The translations under genes were made by a program, and so were the position numbers. Shown piece after piece: positions 48,871 through 59,822 of a stretch of 64,000 bases of DNA. Under the pieces are notes generated by a model. The model searched no databases and was not told where the DNA came from. It was given only the letters and a program-made list of their open reading frames with translations. Every line of letters starts with the position of its first letter. Within the stretch, counting starts at the first letter, position 1. Source of the stretch: Manis javanica (lineage: Eukaryota; Chordata; Mammalia; Pholidota; Manidae). The DNA lies in NCBI RefSeq assembly GCF_040802235.1, contig NC_133156.1, positions 186,260,351 through 186,324,350 on the forward strand, given 5' to 3'.

Positions 48871-51800
48871 TAACAGCAGAAAACATTTGAGACATTTTAT
48901 AAACTTGGTTTGAAATTACAAATCCAAGCTTGAAAAAGCTTTTAGCTAATAAACAACTTTTAAACATGAAGTTACTTCTTTTAAAACTTGGATCTACTCA
49001 GAACATATTTGACTCAGGGAAGATTCTATTAAGGAAAGTGTAGATTCACTCAATCAGGGAGCAAGGAGAGACTTCAGGGATTTTGGGAGTACTGACTTCA
49101 CATATCTTAAAGTGATAAAGATGCACTGTGTTCATGTACACTGTTAACTGTCGAACCTTCATATATCGAAACTAAGATCAGATATATATTAATTGAAAAG
49201 TGCTACAATTAAAAAAGAATGGTCAATGCTTTCAGACTCTTCCCTGAAATAAATGAGAGGCAGAAATAGTCCAACTTTTAGTTTAAAGCATGGTGGACTG
49301 AAAACTTGCACTCATTTTTGTTCTGTTTCTCCAGATGGTTCTTTCTTTGCCTGGGAAGATTGCATTCCCTACTCTAGGCTGCAGCCAATTCCTGGTTCCT
49401 CGTGCCTCCTAATTCCTCTTGCCACTTCTGTCTCCTTCCCCCATTATTTGAGAAGATGTTGTGGCCCAGTGATCTGCAGAAAGTTAACAAGTGCTAAACA
49501 TGTGTGGAATCCATATGATCCCTCAGGCCATTAGTTCTCCTCTGTATCTAGTTTCTTTCAATAAGTGCCATTCTGCCCCTTGTTCCAGAAGATGCTTGTG
49601 AGTAAAACTCATTACTGCATGGCTCACAAAGGGGGATTGCCAAATAGGTCACCAGAGAGTTTCCCAGCTTTTGGTGGCTGGAGTGCCGTATTTCCTCAAC
49701 AGCAGCAAGTAGTCAACCAGGGTGTTTATTCACTGAAGGTCAGGCTTTTGTATTATGAAACTTCTAGCAGATGTGATAAGCAGTAAATTGCAGATCTATC
49801 ACTTTTTTTCACCCCAGAAAGTACGTGTGTATGAAATCAGCAGAAGACTGCCTCTCTGTGATTTATGGCCCACTTTTGACCACCTCTTATCAGGTTCCCA
49901 CAAGCCCTTTTCTGATGCAGCCCATGTCTGAATGACAATAGACACACCAGTGCCATTATGCACCAAAATCTCTCTACATTCTAGACACCGAGATTACATC
50001 TAGGGTATTGATTTATTGCTGCCTTCCTCCCTACAGGGACCAGTTTGTTCAGCCTGAACAAGATCCACTATTATTAAATGGAGCCAACAATTCTTTGTGA
50101 ACTTGGTAAAGAAATAATCATTTGCTCCCACCTTTCTAACAATGTGGGCATATAAGGAAATGCTTGCATTTAAATATTTAAACTGTTTATTTGTCTCTGC
50201 TTGTCTCATCTTTAAGTATGCAAAATAAGGTAAAAAAGATCTTTGGGAGAACAGAACCTTTGTAGTTTCTCAGATGTTGAAACACAATGTGCTTCTTTTT
50301 ATGAACCACACTGAAATGATTACAAATCTCTGCTTTGGTGTGTATTTCTGAAACACCTATTGTATCTGTAGCAATGAGGTTTTGTGACAGCTTTAACAGT
50401 TTCTGCAAAATTTATATGTTCTACCAGTAGATCATTTTGGGGAGCAATATAAATTTTACAGCACATCAGAGTTTTATATCACCTACAAACGCCTGATGTA
50501 GGATTCACATTAAGCAGGCCCCACATCCACCCACGGTTTTCTATTCTTCAGGGTATTTATGTTTGCCAGGCAAAAGGGCCCTTCAACACTTTTCTTTTTA
50601 CAAATGATCATTCCTCCTCCCTTGTTATCTTTCAGTTTAACATCATTCAGCCTGACTATTTGTCTATGGGAGATTGACTCCGCTCTCATCAATTTACATA
50701 GTAGGCAATCTCTATACTCTCTCTGCTCTCTAACTCCTACGTAGGGGGACGGTGGTGTTTCTGAGTTTCTGGAACCCCTAAAGACCTGACTGAGCCAAGT
50801 GAGAACCAAAGAAGGGAACCCTCTTAAAGAGGGCTCTTATTTTCTGAAATCCCAGTTGATTCCTATGATCTGACATAGGCTAGTGAACTTAGAAGTTTTA
50901 AGTTAATAACCATAATTACTTTAGGAAATCTGGGTTGTTTCTAAGTCTATGAGAAAATTCTGGGACCAATATCCCAAAGATTTAGATACACCGAAATTAG
51001 GGAAGAATAAAATCAAATTCAGAATCAGAGGTATAGCTGGTACTCTTGTTGAGGTTCTTATCAGAATTCTATTTTTAGAAAAATTTCTGCCATCTCTTTC
51101 ACTGGCTCAGGAACCTCTGTTTTTAACATTTCTCTTTCATGTAAGCTCTATTCTTGGTCCCTGAATACATGAAAATTTGGTATGTAGATTTTAATCATAA
51201 TGGATAAAAGAAAGTTTATGTGTTGAGAGGCATAGTGGGCATGTATGGTCTGTCTCTTTCACTGGGAAACCGTCCTTACCTCCTGCTTCCCACCTCCACA
51301 CCCACTCCCAAACCCCCCAAAAAAATCCTGCTCAATCCATTTGGTTTGAGTAGGATTGGGTCTAGAACTTTGACCCTGGGGGTCATATTTGTGTGACTCT
51401 GGTTTCACCAATCAGAAAGATTCTTTTTGTGTTTGTGGAATCATAATCTACACACATGCTGTAGGCTCAGGACTGCTCAGAGCCGAATCAGTGCTACATG
51501 GAAACGACCTGATCTGAGGCTGAAATGAAACAGTGCAGACAGAGCCCAGAGATGGAGACAAATTTCTAAGACCTCTTAATACAGTTCTACCTAAAGCCCA
51601 ATCCACTTCTGGACTATTCATTTGGGGAAGCCAGTAAAATCCCTCTTTTGACTTAATGTAAGGGGAAAAGTAGACACCAACATATGGGGAGTGAATTCAG
51701 ATAAACTATGTTGTATTTTGGGCATCTCATGGTCTGTGTTTTTTACACCAAAAACATGGTCATTTGTCTCTTTATGTCCTGTGCTATGGTCATTATGACA

Positions 51801-51914
51801 TTGTGGAGCAAGAAATTAAAAAGCATAAAGTCCTACTAAACCAAAGGTTGTTCCATGTTCAGGTCAATTTATATTTCCACCGGCCTAAGAAACCAGTTTG
51901 GATAAGGAGGATAA
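48871..51914. other. Unassigned sequence, about 3 kb
   Basis: The longest stretch without a feature I can name. Open frames of up to 99 codons exist (for example 49253-49534 + and 50510-50809 -), but none shows a known domain, splice context or codon pattern that supports coding. It could hold unrecognised old repeats or conserved non-coding elements. Confidence 0.4.
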
Positions 51915-52680
51915 GACCAGAGGCATGTGGGTTTAATCACCAAGCAATAGGGAGCCAAGATACGTGTTTGAGAAAAGGAGTAACAATTACAGATTTGCTC
52001 TCTAAGAAGCTAAGACTGGCAACTGTGTGAGGAAGGACTAGCAGTGGGGAGAAATTTGTGGGAGAGCTTTTCAACCAATGGAGTCGGCCTCAGCTGGGGC
52101 CATGGTAGCAAAAAGGAAAAGGAGAATTGGTTTGGGGAAAGTTTCTGAGGTTGAATTGACAGGACTCAGTGATTGAGCACATGGATGTGGGAATGGAAAT
52201 GTCAGAAGTCCAGTAAAGAAACAGATAAATAGTGACTATATTATTGGTCCTAAGAAGGAAAAGGAGCATGTACTGAGCAGGTGGAAGAAAGAAGGTATCC
52301 CATGGTCATTTCACCTTTGGTTGTAGTTTTGTTGCCTTCTGTGTGATCTGGTGAGTTTGGAAATATAGAGCAGTATTAAGGCTGGAAACACTAATGGTAG
52401 GAGACTTCCACGTATAACTGGTAGTGGAGTCACAGGGATGAATGCATTCATTTATGGAAAACATACATGTTGAACCAAGGGAGACAGAAAAGCAGACCCA
52501 CAGGGACCACTGACGTTCAAGGGGTGGAGTCAGTCTGAGGAACCAAAGGAGACTGATCAGAGGCAGCCAGAGGTGAGGCAGGAGAACAAGGAGAGAACAG
52601 ATCTGTAGGGCTTAAGGACTACAAAGGAGGGAGTGGCCCACAGCTGCTTCCTTTACAAATGTGAGGATGGCACTGAACTT
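51915..52680 (+). repeat. Old medium-copy mammalian repeat
   Basis: Same family as 36610-37560, here in collinear order: 'gagaaaaggagtaacaattacagatttgctctctaagaagctaagactgg' (51970-52019), 'gaggttgaattgacaggactcagtgattg' (52147-52175), then 'tgaggaaccaaaggagactgatcagaggcagccagagg' (52536-52573). No coding capacity seen; family name not recalled. Confidence 0.55.
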
Positions 52681-53063
52681 ACCAATTTATTGAAAAGTGA
52701 GGTGACATAACACTTATTGGAGAGCTCAGATGGGAAATGACTTTGCCACAACAGTGGCTTTTCCTTTTTAGGTGAAAATTCCCTGTCAAGTGATAACAAT
52801 ACATCTAGGGTTTATTCAGTATGAGCATTAGCCAATTAGCTCATGTAATTCCAGTTTTAGCATGTTTTTTTTCCTGCCCTCCAAATGTGATCAACCTCAC
52901 TGACCTTCTTTCTTCCACCTGCTCAGTGTTCTATTTCTGATCATCTAATACCTATTCTTTTACTCATACTCATACTCATGTCTTCCCTGTATCATTAACA
53001 CCACTGGCATATCAATGCTGACATTCATTATATGCCAAGCACTGATCCCAACATATTCATATA
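52681..53063. other. Unassigned sequence
   Basis: Spacer up to the Tigger1 TA target at 53062-53063. Short CATACT tandem near 52960-52978. Confidence 0.4.
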
Positions 53064-55419
53064 CAGGCATAATCCTTTAATATTCCAGACACCATGACAA
53101 AGTGAACATCACAATAAGGCAAGTCTAATGACGTTTTTGGTTCCCAAGTGTATATAAAAGATATCTTTATATTATACTGTCATCTATTAAATGTGCAATA
53201 GCATTATGTCTGAGAAAACAATGTGTATACCTTAACTTAAAAATACGTTATTGCTGACTTTCACCTTAACTTCCAGAGAGTCCTAGTCTTTTTGCTGGTG
53301 GAGGTTCTTGCCTCAAGGTTGACGCCTGCTGACTGATCAGGATAGTGGCTGCTGAAGGTTGGGGTGGCTGTGACGATTACTTAAAACAAGATAATAATGA
53401 AGTTTGCTGCATCCGTTGACTCTTCCTATCACTAGCAGTTTCTCTCTAGCATGGGTTGCCGTTTGACAGCATTTTAGCTACAGTAGAACTTCTTTAGAAA
53501 TTGGAGTCAAGTCCTCTCAAACCCTGCCACTGCTTTATCAACTGCATTTATGTAACATTCTAAATCCTTTTCTCCCATTTCAATAATCTTCACAGCAGCT
53601 TCACTAAGAGAAGATTCCACCACAAGAAACCACTTTCTTTGCTCATCCATAAACAGCAACTCTTCATTCATTAAAGTTTTGTCATGAGATTATAACAATT
53701 CAGTCACCCCTTCAGGATCTACTTCTAACTCTCATTCTCTTTCTCTTTCTACCACATATGCCATTACTTCCTCCACCAAAGTCTTGAATCCCTCAAAGTT
53801 ATTCATGAGGTTGGAATCAACTTCTTCTAAACTCCTGTTAAAGGTTGACATTTTCACGTCTTTCCAGGAATCGTGAATGTGCTTAATGACATCTAATGGA
53901 GAATCCATTACAGAAGGTTTTTAATTAACTTGCCCAGATCAATCAGAGGAATCACTATCTATGGCAGCTATAGCCTTATGAAATATATTTCTTAAATAAT
54001 AGGACCTGAAAGTCAAAATTACTCTTTGATCTATGAGCCTCAGAATGGATGCTGTGTTACCACGCATGAAAACATTAACCTCATTGCACATCTCCATCAG
54101 AGCTATTGTGTAACCAGGTGCATTATCAATGAACAGTAGTATTTTGAAAGGAATCTTTTTTTCTGAGCAATAGGTCTCAATAATGGGCTTAAAACATTCA
54201 GTAAGCAAGCTGTAAACAAATGTTCTGTCATCCAGGCTTTGTTATTACATTTATAGAGCACAGGCAAAGTAGATATGGCACAATTCTTAGGAGCCCTAGG
54301 ATTTTCAGAATGGTAAAATAAGCATTGGCTTCATCTTATGGTCACCAGTTGCATTCCCCCAACAAGAGAGTCAGCCTGTCCTTTGAAGCTTTGAACCCAG
54401 GCATTAACTTCTCCTTTCTAGCTAGAAAAAGTCCTAGACGGCATCATCCTCCATTATAGGGCTGTTTCATCTATATTGGAAATCTATTGTTTAGGGCAGC
54501 CATGTTCATTAATCCTCTGAGATAGATCTTCTGGATAATTTGCTACAGCTTCTACATCAGCACTTACTACTTCACCTTACACTTCTATTTTGGAGATGGC
54601 TTCTTTCCTTAAACCTCATAAACCAACCTCTGTTAGCTTCGAACTTTTCTTCTGCAGCTCCCTCACCTCTCTCAGCATTCATAAAATTGAAGAGTTAGGG
54701 CCTTACTCTGGATTAGACTTTGTCTTAAGGGAGTGCTGTAGCTGGTTTGATCTTCTATCCAGACCACTAAAACTTTCTCTCCATACCAGCAACAAGGCTG
54801 TTTTACTTTCTTATCATTGTGTATTCACTGGAGTAACATTCTTAATTTCCTGTAAGGAAGTTTCCTTTGCATTCACAACTTAGCTAACTGGTACAAGAGG
54901 CTTACTTTTCAGCTCATCTCTGCTTTTGACATACCTTCCTCACTAAGCTTAATCATTTCTAGCTTTTGATTTAAAGTGAAAGAGATGCAGCTCTTCCATT
55001 CACTTAAATACTTGAAGGCCATAGTAGAGTTATTAATTGGCCTAGTTTCAATATTGTTGTTTCTCAGGAAATAGAGAGGCCTTAGGAGAGGTAGAATGAT
55101 GGAGGAAAGGCTGTTCAGTGGAGCAGTCAGAAAACACATATAATTCATGAAGTTCACCCTCTTATATGGGTGGGGTTTGTGGCACTCCAAAACAATTACA
55201 ATAGTAACATCAAAGATCACTGATCACAGGCCACCATAGCAAATTTAATAATAATGAAAAAGTTTGAAATATTGTGAGAATTACCAAAATGTGACAGAGA
55301 CACAAAGTGAGCAAATACTGTTGGAAAAATGGTGCCAATAGACTGGCTCGATTTTTGAAAAGTGTTATATCTGCAAAATGCAATAAAAGGGAAGAGTAAG
55401 AAAACAAGGTATATGCTTG
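53064..55419 (-). mobile_element. Tigger1 DNA transposon, near full length
   Basis: Antisense Tigger1 of 2.36 kb, close to the ~2.4-kb family length. The left end (caggcataatc) follows TA at 53062-53063. The right end (aacaaggtatatgcttg) is followed by CA, a decayed TA. The sub-terminal repeat 'ctgcaaaatgcaataaaagg' is visible near 55372, and about 25 bp are missing just inside the right inverted repeat. The transposase gene runs from about 55022 leftward to about 53330. The element is eutherian-wide and tens of millions of years old by family knowledge. Confidence 0.93.
53330..55022 (-). pseudogene. Tigger1 transposase, disrupted
   Basis: Pogo-family transposase: an N-terminal CENP-B/psq-type helix-turn-helix, a central DNA-binding part, then a DDD catalytic core. 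The start ATG is the complement of 55020-55022, and SFTLNQKLEMIKLSEEG marks the helix-turn-helix. A stop follows within about 40 codons (54909). Downstream, the first catalytic aspartate context (IDETA) is preserved near 54460. The second (FIDNAPG) and third ([10 protein letters not shown]) sit in an open stretch of 89 codons at 53939-54208, ending [12 protein letters not shown]. The C-terminus continues leftward out of frame. The catalytic aspartates are still encoded but in broken frames, so it is inactive. Confidence 0.88.
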
Positions 55420-55434
55420 CATATTAATTTATTT

Positions 55435-55585
55435 AATCCTCCCCAAACTCTGTGATATAGATACTATATACTTCCATTTTATACCTAAGGGTATTGAGAT
55501 ACCAAGATGCTAAGTAATTTTTTCAAGTTCATATGACTTGTAAATGCCAGAGCTAGGATTTGAACCTGGGCTATTTGTCTTTTCT
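55435..55585 (-). repeat. MIR SINE fragment
   Basis: Antisense MIR ('tttaatcctccccaaactctgtga', 'taaatgccagagctaggatttgaacctggg' at 55540-55569) beginning just beyond the Tigger1 end. Confidence 0.75.
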
Positions 55586-55613
55586 TATACATCAGTCGCA
55601 CATCTGTATTCTG

Positions 55614-55616
<3 letters not shown>

Positions 55617-55645
<29 letters not shown>
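55617..55645. repeat. (TG)n microsatellite
   Basis: About 14 uninterrupted TG units followed by ATGCACGCACATGCATGCACATGC, an alternating purine-pyrimidine tract. Confidence 0.98.
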
Positions 55646-55648
<3 letters not shown>

Positions 55649-55767
55649 CACGCACATGCATGCACATGCTCTTCTGCACTGTTTAGTGACTTACCAAATA
55701 GCTTACAAACCTTTTGGTCGCAGTGCCAAGATCTTGTACTTATCTGAATTCTTATTTGAATTGAGTA

Positions 55768-56010
55768 ATAATAGCTAATGCTTATCATATACTCACTAGG
55801 TTTCCAGCCCTGTGCTAAGTACATGTATTTCATTTATTCAGTCAACTCCAGTGACATGAATAAAGTTATTTATTATTAGTTAGCTTTTATAAATGGGAAA
55901 TTTGAAGCTTGAGAAGATTAAATAACTTGCTTAAGTTCACACAGTTAGGTGGAACAGTTAGGATTTAAACTCACATGAGCACTAACCTCTATACTATATT
56001 CCTTCACATC
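55768..56010 (-). repeat. MIR SINE, nearly complete
   Basis: Antisense MIR from 'taatagctaatgcttatcatat' through 'gtgctaagtacatgtatttcat' and 'acttgcttaagttcacacagttaggtgg' to 'aggatttaaactcacatg'. Confidence 0.85.
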
Positions 56011-56200
56011 TAGTTGCTCATGTGAGTAAGCTCAATAAATGGAGACTTACTGACTGACTGTAATCATGCATGAGACTGCAGGGGTGGAAACTCATTCTCC
56101 TAATTCAGTCCTGCTTGCTGGCCATGTCCCATTTCCCATCTATTTTCCATTTGATGGGGAACCTCTGAGCAAGCCTACCATCAAGTGTTAGATTCAAAAC
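56011..56200. other. Short unassigned spacer
   Basis: Nothing recognised; a possible TGAC tandem (gactgactg) near 56052. Confidence 0.4.
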
Positions 56201-56202
56201 TA

Positions 56203-56426
56203 CATTGGAAGCTCAATTATCCGAACAAATCAGAGCTCAAACATGTTCAGGCATATGGTTAGCTTGACTAATACAGTTTAAAGATAAAAAAAAAAAAGGA
56301 ACAATGAGAGAAATTTTCAATTTTAGTATGTCAGAGCATAAAAGGTAAAGGAAATTGGCTTTAGGGAGTCATTTGAATAATGGGACAGTTCAAATAAACG
56401 ATGTTCAGATTACTGAGTTTGCACTG
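56203..56426. mobile_element. Short TIR element with TA duplications (Tc1/mariner-like MITE)
   Basis: The left end (56203-56226) and the reverse complement of the right end (56403-56426) align over 24 bp with about 18 identities, sharing ctca, att/aat-type and gaac blocks around 'ttatccgaac'. TA dinucleotides flank both sides (56201-56202 and 56427-56428). The interior is AT-rich, non-coding, with an A12 run near 56287-56298. The TIR is unlike that of Tigger1. The layout fits a non-autonomous pogo/Tigger-like or other Tc1/mariner element. Confidence 0.6.
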
Positions 56427-56428
56427 TA

Positions 56429-58344
56429 TTTAATCTACCATAGACAGAGCTGCACTCCAGGGCATTTGCTTCGGTACCAGGCACCCTCTTTCAAAATTCA
56501 GCTCAGCCATGCTCCCCTCTGCAGCTTACTATAGCTCATCTTCAATGTTTAGAAAGTCTAAGATATTTTCTTTTATCACTTTTCAGGTAATGGAATCCCT
56601 TGAGTTGTTTTTTTCTTTGTAACATGTTAGGTTATACAACAGCCAAAAATAAAATCTCTCCCAGCTGATGGCCTTCTCCAGGTTGGGACTACATTTTCAC
56701 CTTCTTTCAATGGAAACCTTAGGAATAGTAACAGCAAGAATAATCGTTGGCTTGCCACCGAAGTACCCACTCAGAGCCTTAGTATCCCATTGAATGATTG
56801 AATCATATACATGGAGAACAGTCTAGACACTTGGCCTTATTCAGGTCTATCAATGAATGATGGAGGAGAGTGGGCAAAGAGCTACCCTGGCTTTCCTGAT
56901 GCCGAAATCTAGGATTTGGTTTGTCCTTGCCAACTGGTGCTCCACTTCCTGGACATGGCATATACCACACTTAAAGTGACAGAAGAGAAAATTTGATCAG
57001 ACCTCAGTCAGAGAACCATGTAGACTATGTAGATGCTCTTCCAGCACAAAATCATCGGTCAGGATGAAATGTCTGATTGTCTTATCAATGCTCCAGCTTC
57101 AGGATCTGAATTATCCTCCTGCTCATCCATCCATGGATGCAATGGAATGACTGCAACCTAGGAGAACAGACCTTAGAAAAGAAAAAAGAAAAAAGCTCTT
57201 CAGAGGAGCTGAGGAGCCAGGGGATGGCTTGTGAGCAGGTAAAGCCAAAGGAAATGGGGTTGCTCTTGACCCCTGCAGTACTGGCTACAGGGTGCTTCCT
57301 GGAGAACTCAGGTCACAGAAACTGCACACATACCTTGAGGAGCAGGAGGGGCCAGTTGAAGAGAAGCATTTTCATTTCTTCACCTCTACCCTGCTTCCTG
57401 TAGATGGCTTCCTATAGCTTAGAAGACATGAGAAAGGAAAAAGAAGCACAGAAAAGGGAAGAGAAGAGAAATCTGACCTTGGAGTTGGCTCTCCACAAGG
57501 ATAAAACACATCGTCTACTGCCCCTTCCATTTATTCAAAATTCATCTAAGATACAAAAAATCCTTAGAGAAAAAAATGTAATTCCTATTAAAGGTTGGAT
57601 TTTGAGCACAGTCTACTCTTTTGTTTAGGGAAGCATATTAATAGTCCTTTTACTTATGAAGGACTGTGCATGGCAGGTGAATGGGAATTAGAGGATTCTC
57701 TTTGAAGAGCACAGGAGAAGTTGGGTGGAGCCCTTTGGTCTTGAAGAAGTGTGAAGAGATGGAAAAGAAAGGTGAACAGCCTCACTTTTGCAATTTGTCA
57801 GCCAGCTGCTCCCTAAGAGAAATGGCCAGCCATGGAAAATAGTCCAGTAACTTCAAGAATAGCCATGTCTGCTGTTGTTCCATTTGCCAAGACATAAGCT
57901 CACTTTGTTATCTATCCCCAGTTCCTGACTGGAAATTTGTTTCTCATAAAAGCCAAAGTTAGTGACACTGGGGGAAGTTAAGGGGTGTTAAGTGCTCACT
58001 GTTGCTATAGGACAACGAAGGGAATTATGACTTTCACACATCTCGCTTGCTTTGAGGCTAGCACGGTGCCAGCAAAAGCGCTGAGGGAAAGCAGCAGTCC
58101 TGCAGTTCCGGGGGTGGGGGAGGGGGGTGAGCAGCCGTCAAATTCCCTGAAACCCAAGGCAACCAGGGACCTCTGGGAGGCAGTGAGAGACGAGCAGCAG
58201 GTCACATATGAACGGATTCCACAAGGTGATGCAAGAGAAACTCCCCTTTCCCTAAATCTGAAGGCAGATGGGATGATGGAATCGGGGAGCAGTAGGCTAC
58301 ATCCTGCTAATATATGGCTTTGGACAAACCAGATGGCAGATAAT
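56429..58344. other. Unassigned sequence
   Basis: No named repeat or gene. It includes a 120-codon open frame (57985-58347) without a recognisable domain, and a G-run (58110-58127). Local GC is higher at 58060-58210. Confidence 0.4.
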
Positions 58345-58500
58345 TGAGTTATAATTCATCCAATAAGTGTTTATTGAGCACCTGTTACATGGCAGGCACT
58401 GTGCCAGGTGTTAGGGACATAAAATCCAATTACACAGATAGTACCCTCAAGAAGTGTACATCTAGAGAAGATATGCACGTGGATCAACAATTACGCAACA
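58345..58500 (+). repeat. Ancient interspersed repeat segment
   Basis: 'agtgtttattgagcacctgttacatggcaggcactgtgccaggtg' followed by 'taccctcaagaagtgtacatctag' is a widespread mammalian repeat pattern; family not assigned. Confidence 0.6.
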
Positions 58501-58524
58501 CTGAGGTGAATAGGATGATGACTG

Positions 58525-58745
58525 TAACAATGAGAATAGCTACCACTTACCTGATGTTTACTCTGAGCTTGACATTGATCTGAGTGCCTCTCATGTGCTA
58601 CAACATTTACCCTTCCCCATGACTCAGTATGAAAAATCTTTTTAGTCACCCGGAAAATCTTTTTAGTCGCCCCATCTTACAGATGAGGAAATAGAGACTT
58701 AGAGAATCTAACTTGTTTTGGTCCAAGTTCATCATGTGTCCATCT
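58525..58745 (-). repeat. MIR SINE with internal 21-bp tandem duplication
   Basis: Antisense MIR ('gagaatagctaccacttacct', 'catcttacagatgaggaaatagagacttagag'). The segment gaaaaatctttttagtcaccc (58631-58651) is repeated next to itself (58652-58672) with two differences. Confidence 0.75.
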
Positions 58746-59084
58746 CTCCTAATTAGGGTGTGAAACTTCATGGTCTACTCCCAGAACTTGTCCTCTTCAC
58801 CCGGGGCAAAGGAAGCTTGGGGGATGAGCAGAGACATCAGCCAGCCGTGAAGCCTTGAAAGCTGCAGAGAGATAATATTGCATTTGATATTAAAATGTGA
58901 GAAAGAGCTTCAGGAAGGATGTTGGGGGTGGGAATGGAGAAGGATGTGTATGAGAGCTGCAGGCAGAGGGAGTGGCTGGCGGCCCTGGGGAGCCGTGAAG
59001 CAGCGCGCTCTGCCTGTGGTCAGAGGGTCCAAGGAAGTGGGTGTGGGGTGGGAGGGGCAAGGGACCCATGGCACATGAGCCTCG
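58746..59084. other. Unassigned sequence, purine-rich
   Basis: GGGTGGG/GGATG-type sequence with locally high GC (58960-59060) but too few CpGs for an island. Confidence 0.4.
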
Positions 59085-59290
59085 AGAGGTAAGTGCATTC
59101 TCATCATGGAGGGCATGGTGGGCCGCGTCAAGGAGTCTGAAATGTATTGTGAAGGTTTAAAATCCATGGAAACCTCTTAGGGAATAGGATGATCTCAAGA
59201 CACTGTGCTGGCAAAGGTCACTGCAACAGCGCTGAGAGGGATACAAGTGGGTGAAGATGAAAGAGTGAGGGAGTCTGGTTAGGAATGTGA
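59085..59290 (+). repeat. Old medium-copy repeat fragment
   Basis: Resembles the early part of the family at 36610-37560 and 51915-52680 ('ggtttaaaatccatggaaacctcttagggaataggatgatctcaagac'). Weak. Confidence 0.35.
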
Positions 59291-59604
59291 TGCTGTCATT
59301 GGTTTGACCCACTTGGTCACCCGCAAAAAATGAGACAGAAGGCACTATAAGAGAAAGTAAGAACATAGGCCAAGACAGCAGTTACAGAAAATTACGCACA
59401 GAGAGCCACCCATCCCAGTCCACACACGCCTTCTTGCCCTTCCTTTACCACCCCCAGGACCAGATCAGCAAGGTCCTACTAGGTGATAAAGTCAGGGATG
59501 GTCCTTGAAGCACACTGTGGAACCTGGCTTACCTCCTAGCATATCTCCTCTCTGTCCAACAGACCTAATCTGGAGGCCAGGAAAATAAAATGAAAGCAGG
59601 CAGC
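59291..59604. other. Unassigned sequence
   Basis: Nothing recognised. Confidence 0.4.
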
Positions 59605-59822
59605 TGCAGTACAGAGGTTAAATGCTCATGCTTTGGGGTCCAACTTCCTGCGTCGAAATCCTGTCCTTGCTGCTCACTATCTGCGTGCTCCTGGACAGTT
59701 TTTTAACCTCCCTGTGCTTCAGTTTTCTTATGTATAAAACAGACTTTTAACAACAATAAGACTAATAATAGCACCCACTGCATAAGAGAGGGGAGGATTT
59801 CATGACGTAATAAATATGAAGC
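59605..59822 (+). repeat. MIR SINE, nearly complete
   Basis: Sense MIR: 'tttggggtccaacttcctgcgtcgaaatcctg', 'gctgctcactatctgcgtgctcctggacagttttttaacctccctgtgcttcagttttctta', then 'aataatagcacccactgcat'. Confidence 0.88.

Noticed and set aside
58110..58127. Possible G-quadruplex (runs of 5, 5 and 6 G)
   Set aside because: Only three G-runs with one-base loops; a four-run structure needs splitting a run, and there is no gene context.
57985..58347. 120-codon open frame in a locally GC-richer segment
   Set aside because: Unrecognised protein, runs into an old repeat at its 3' end, and the higher GC alone lengthens chance frames.
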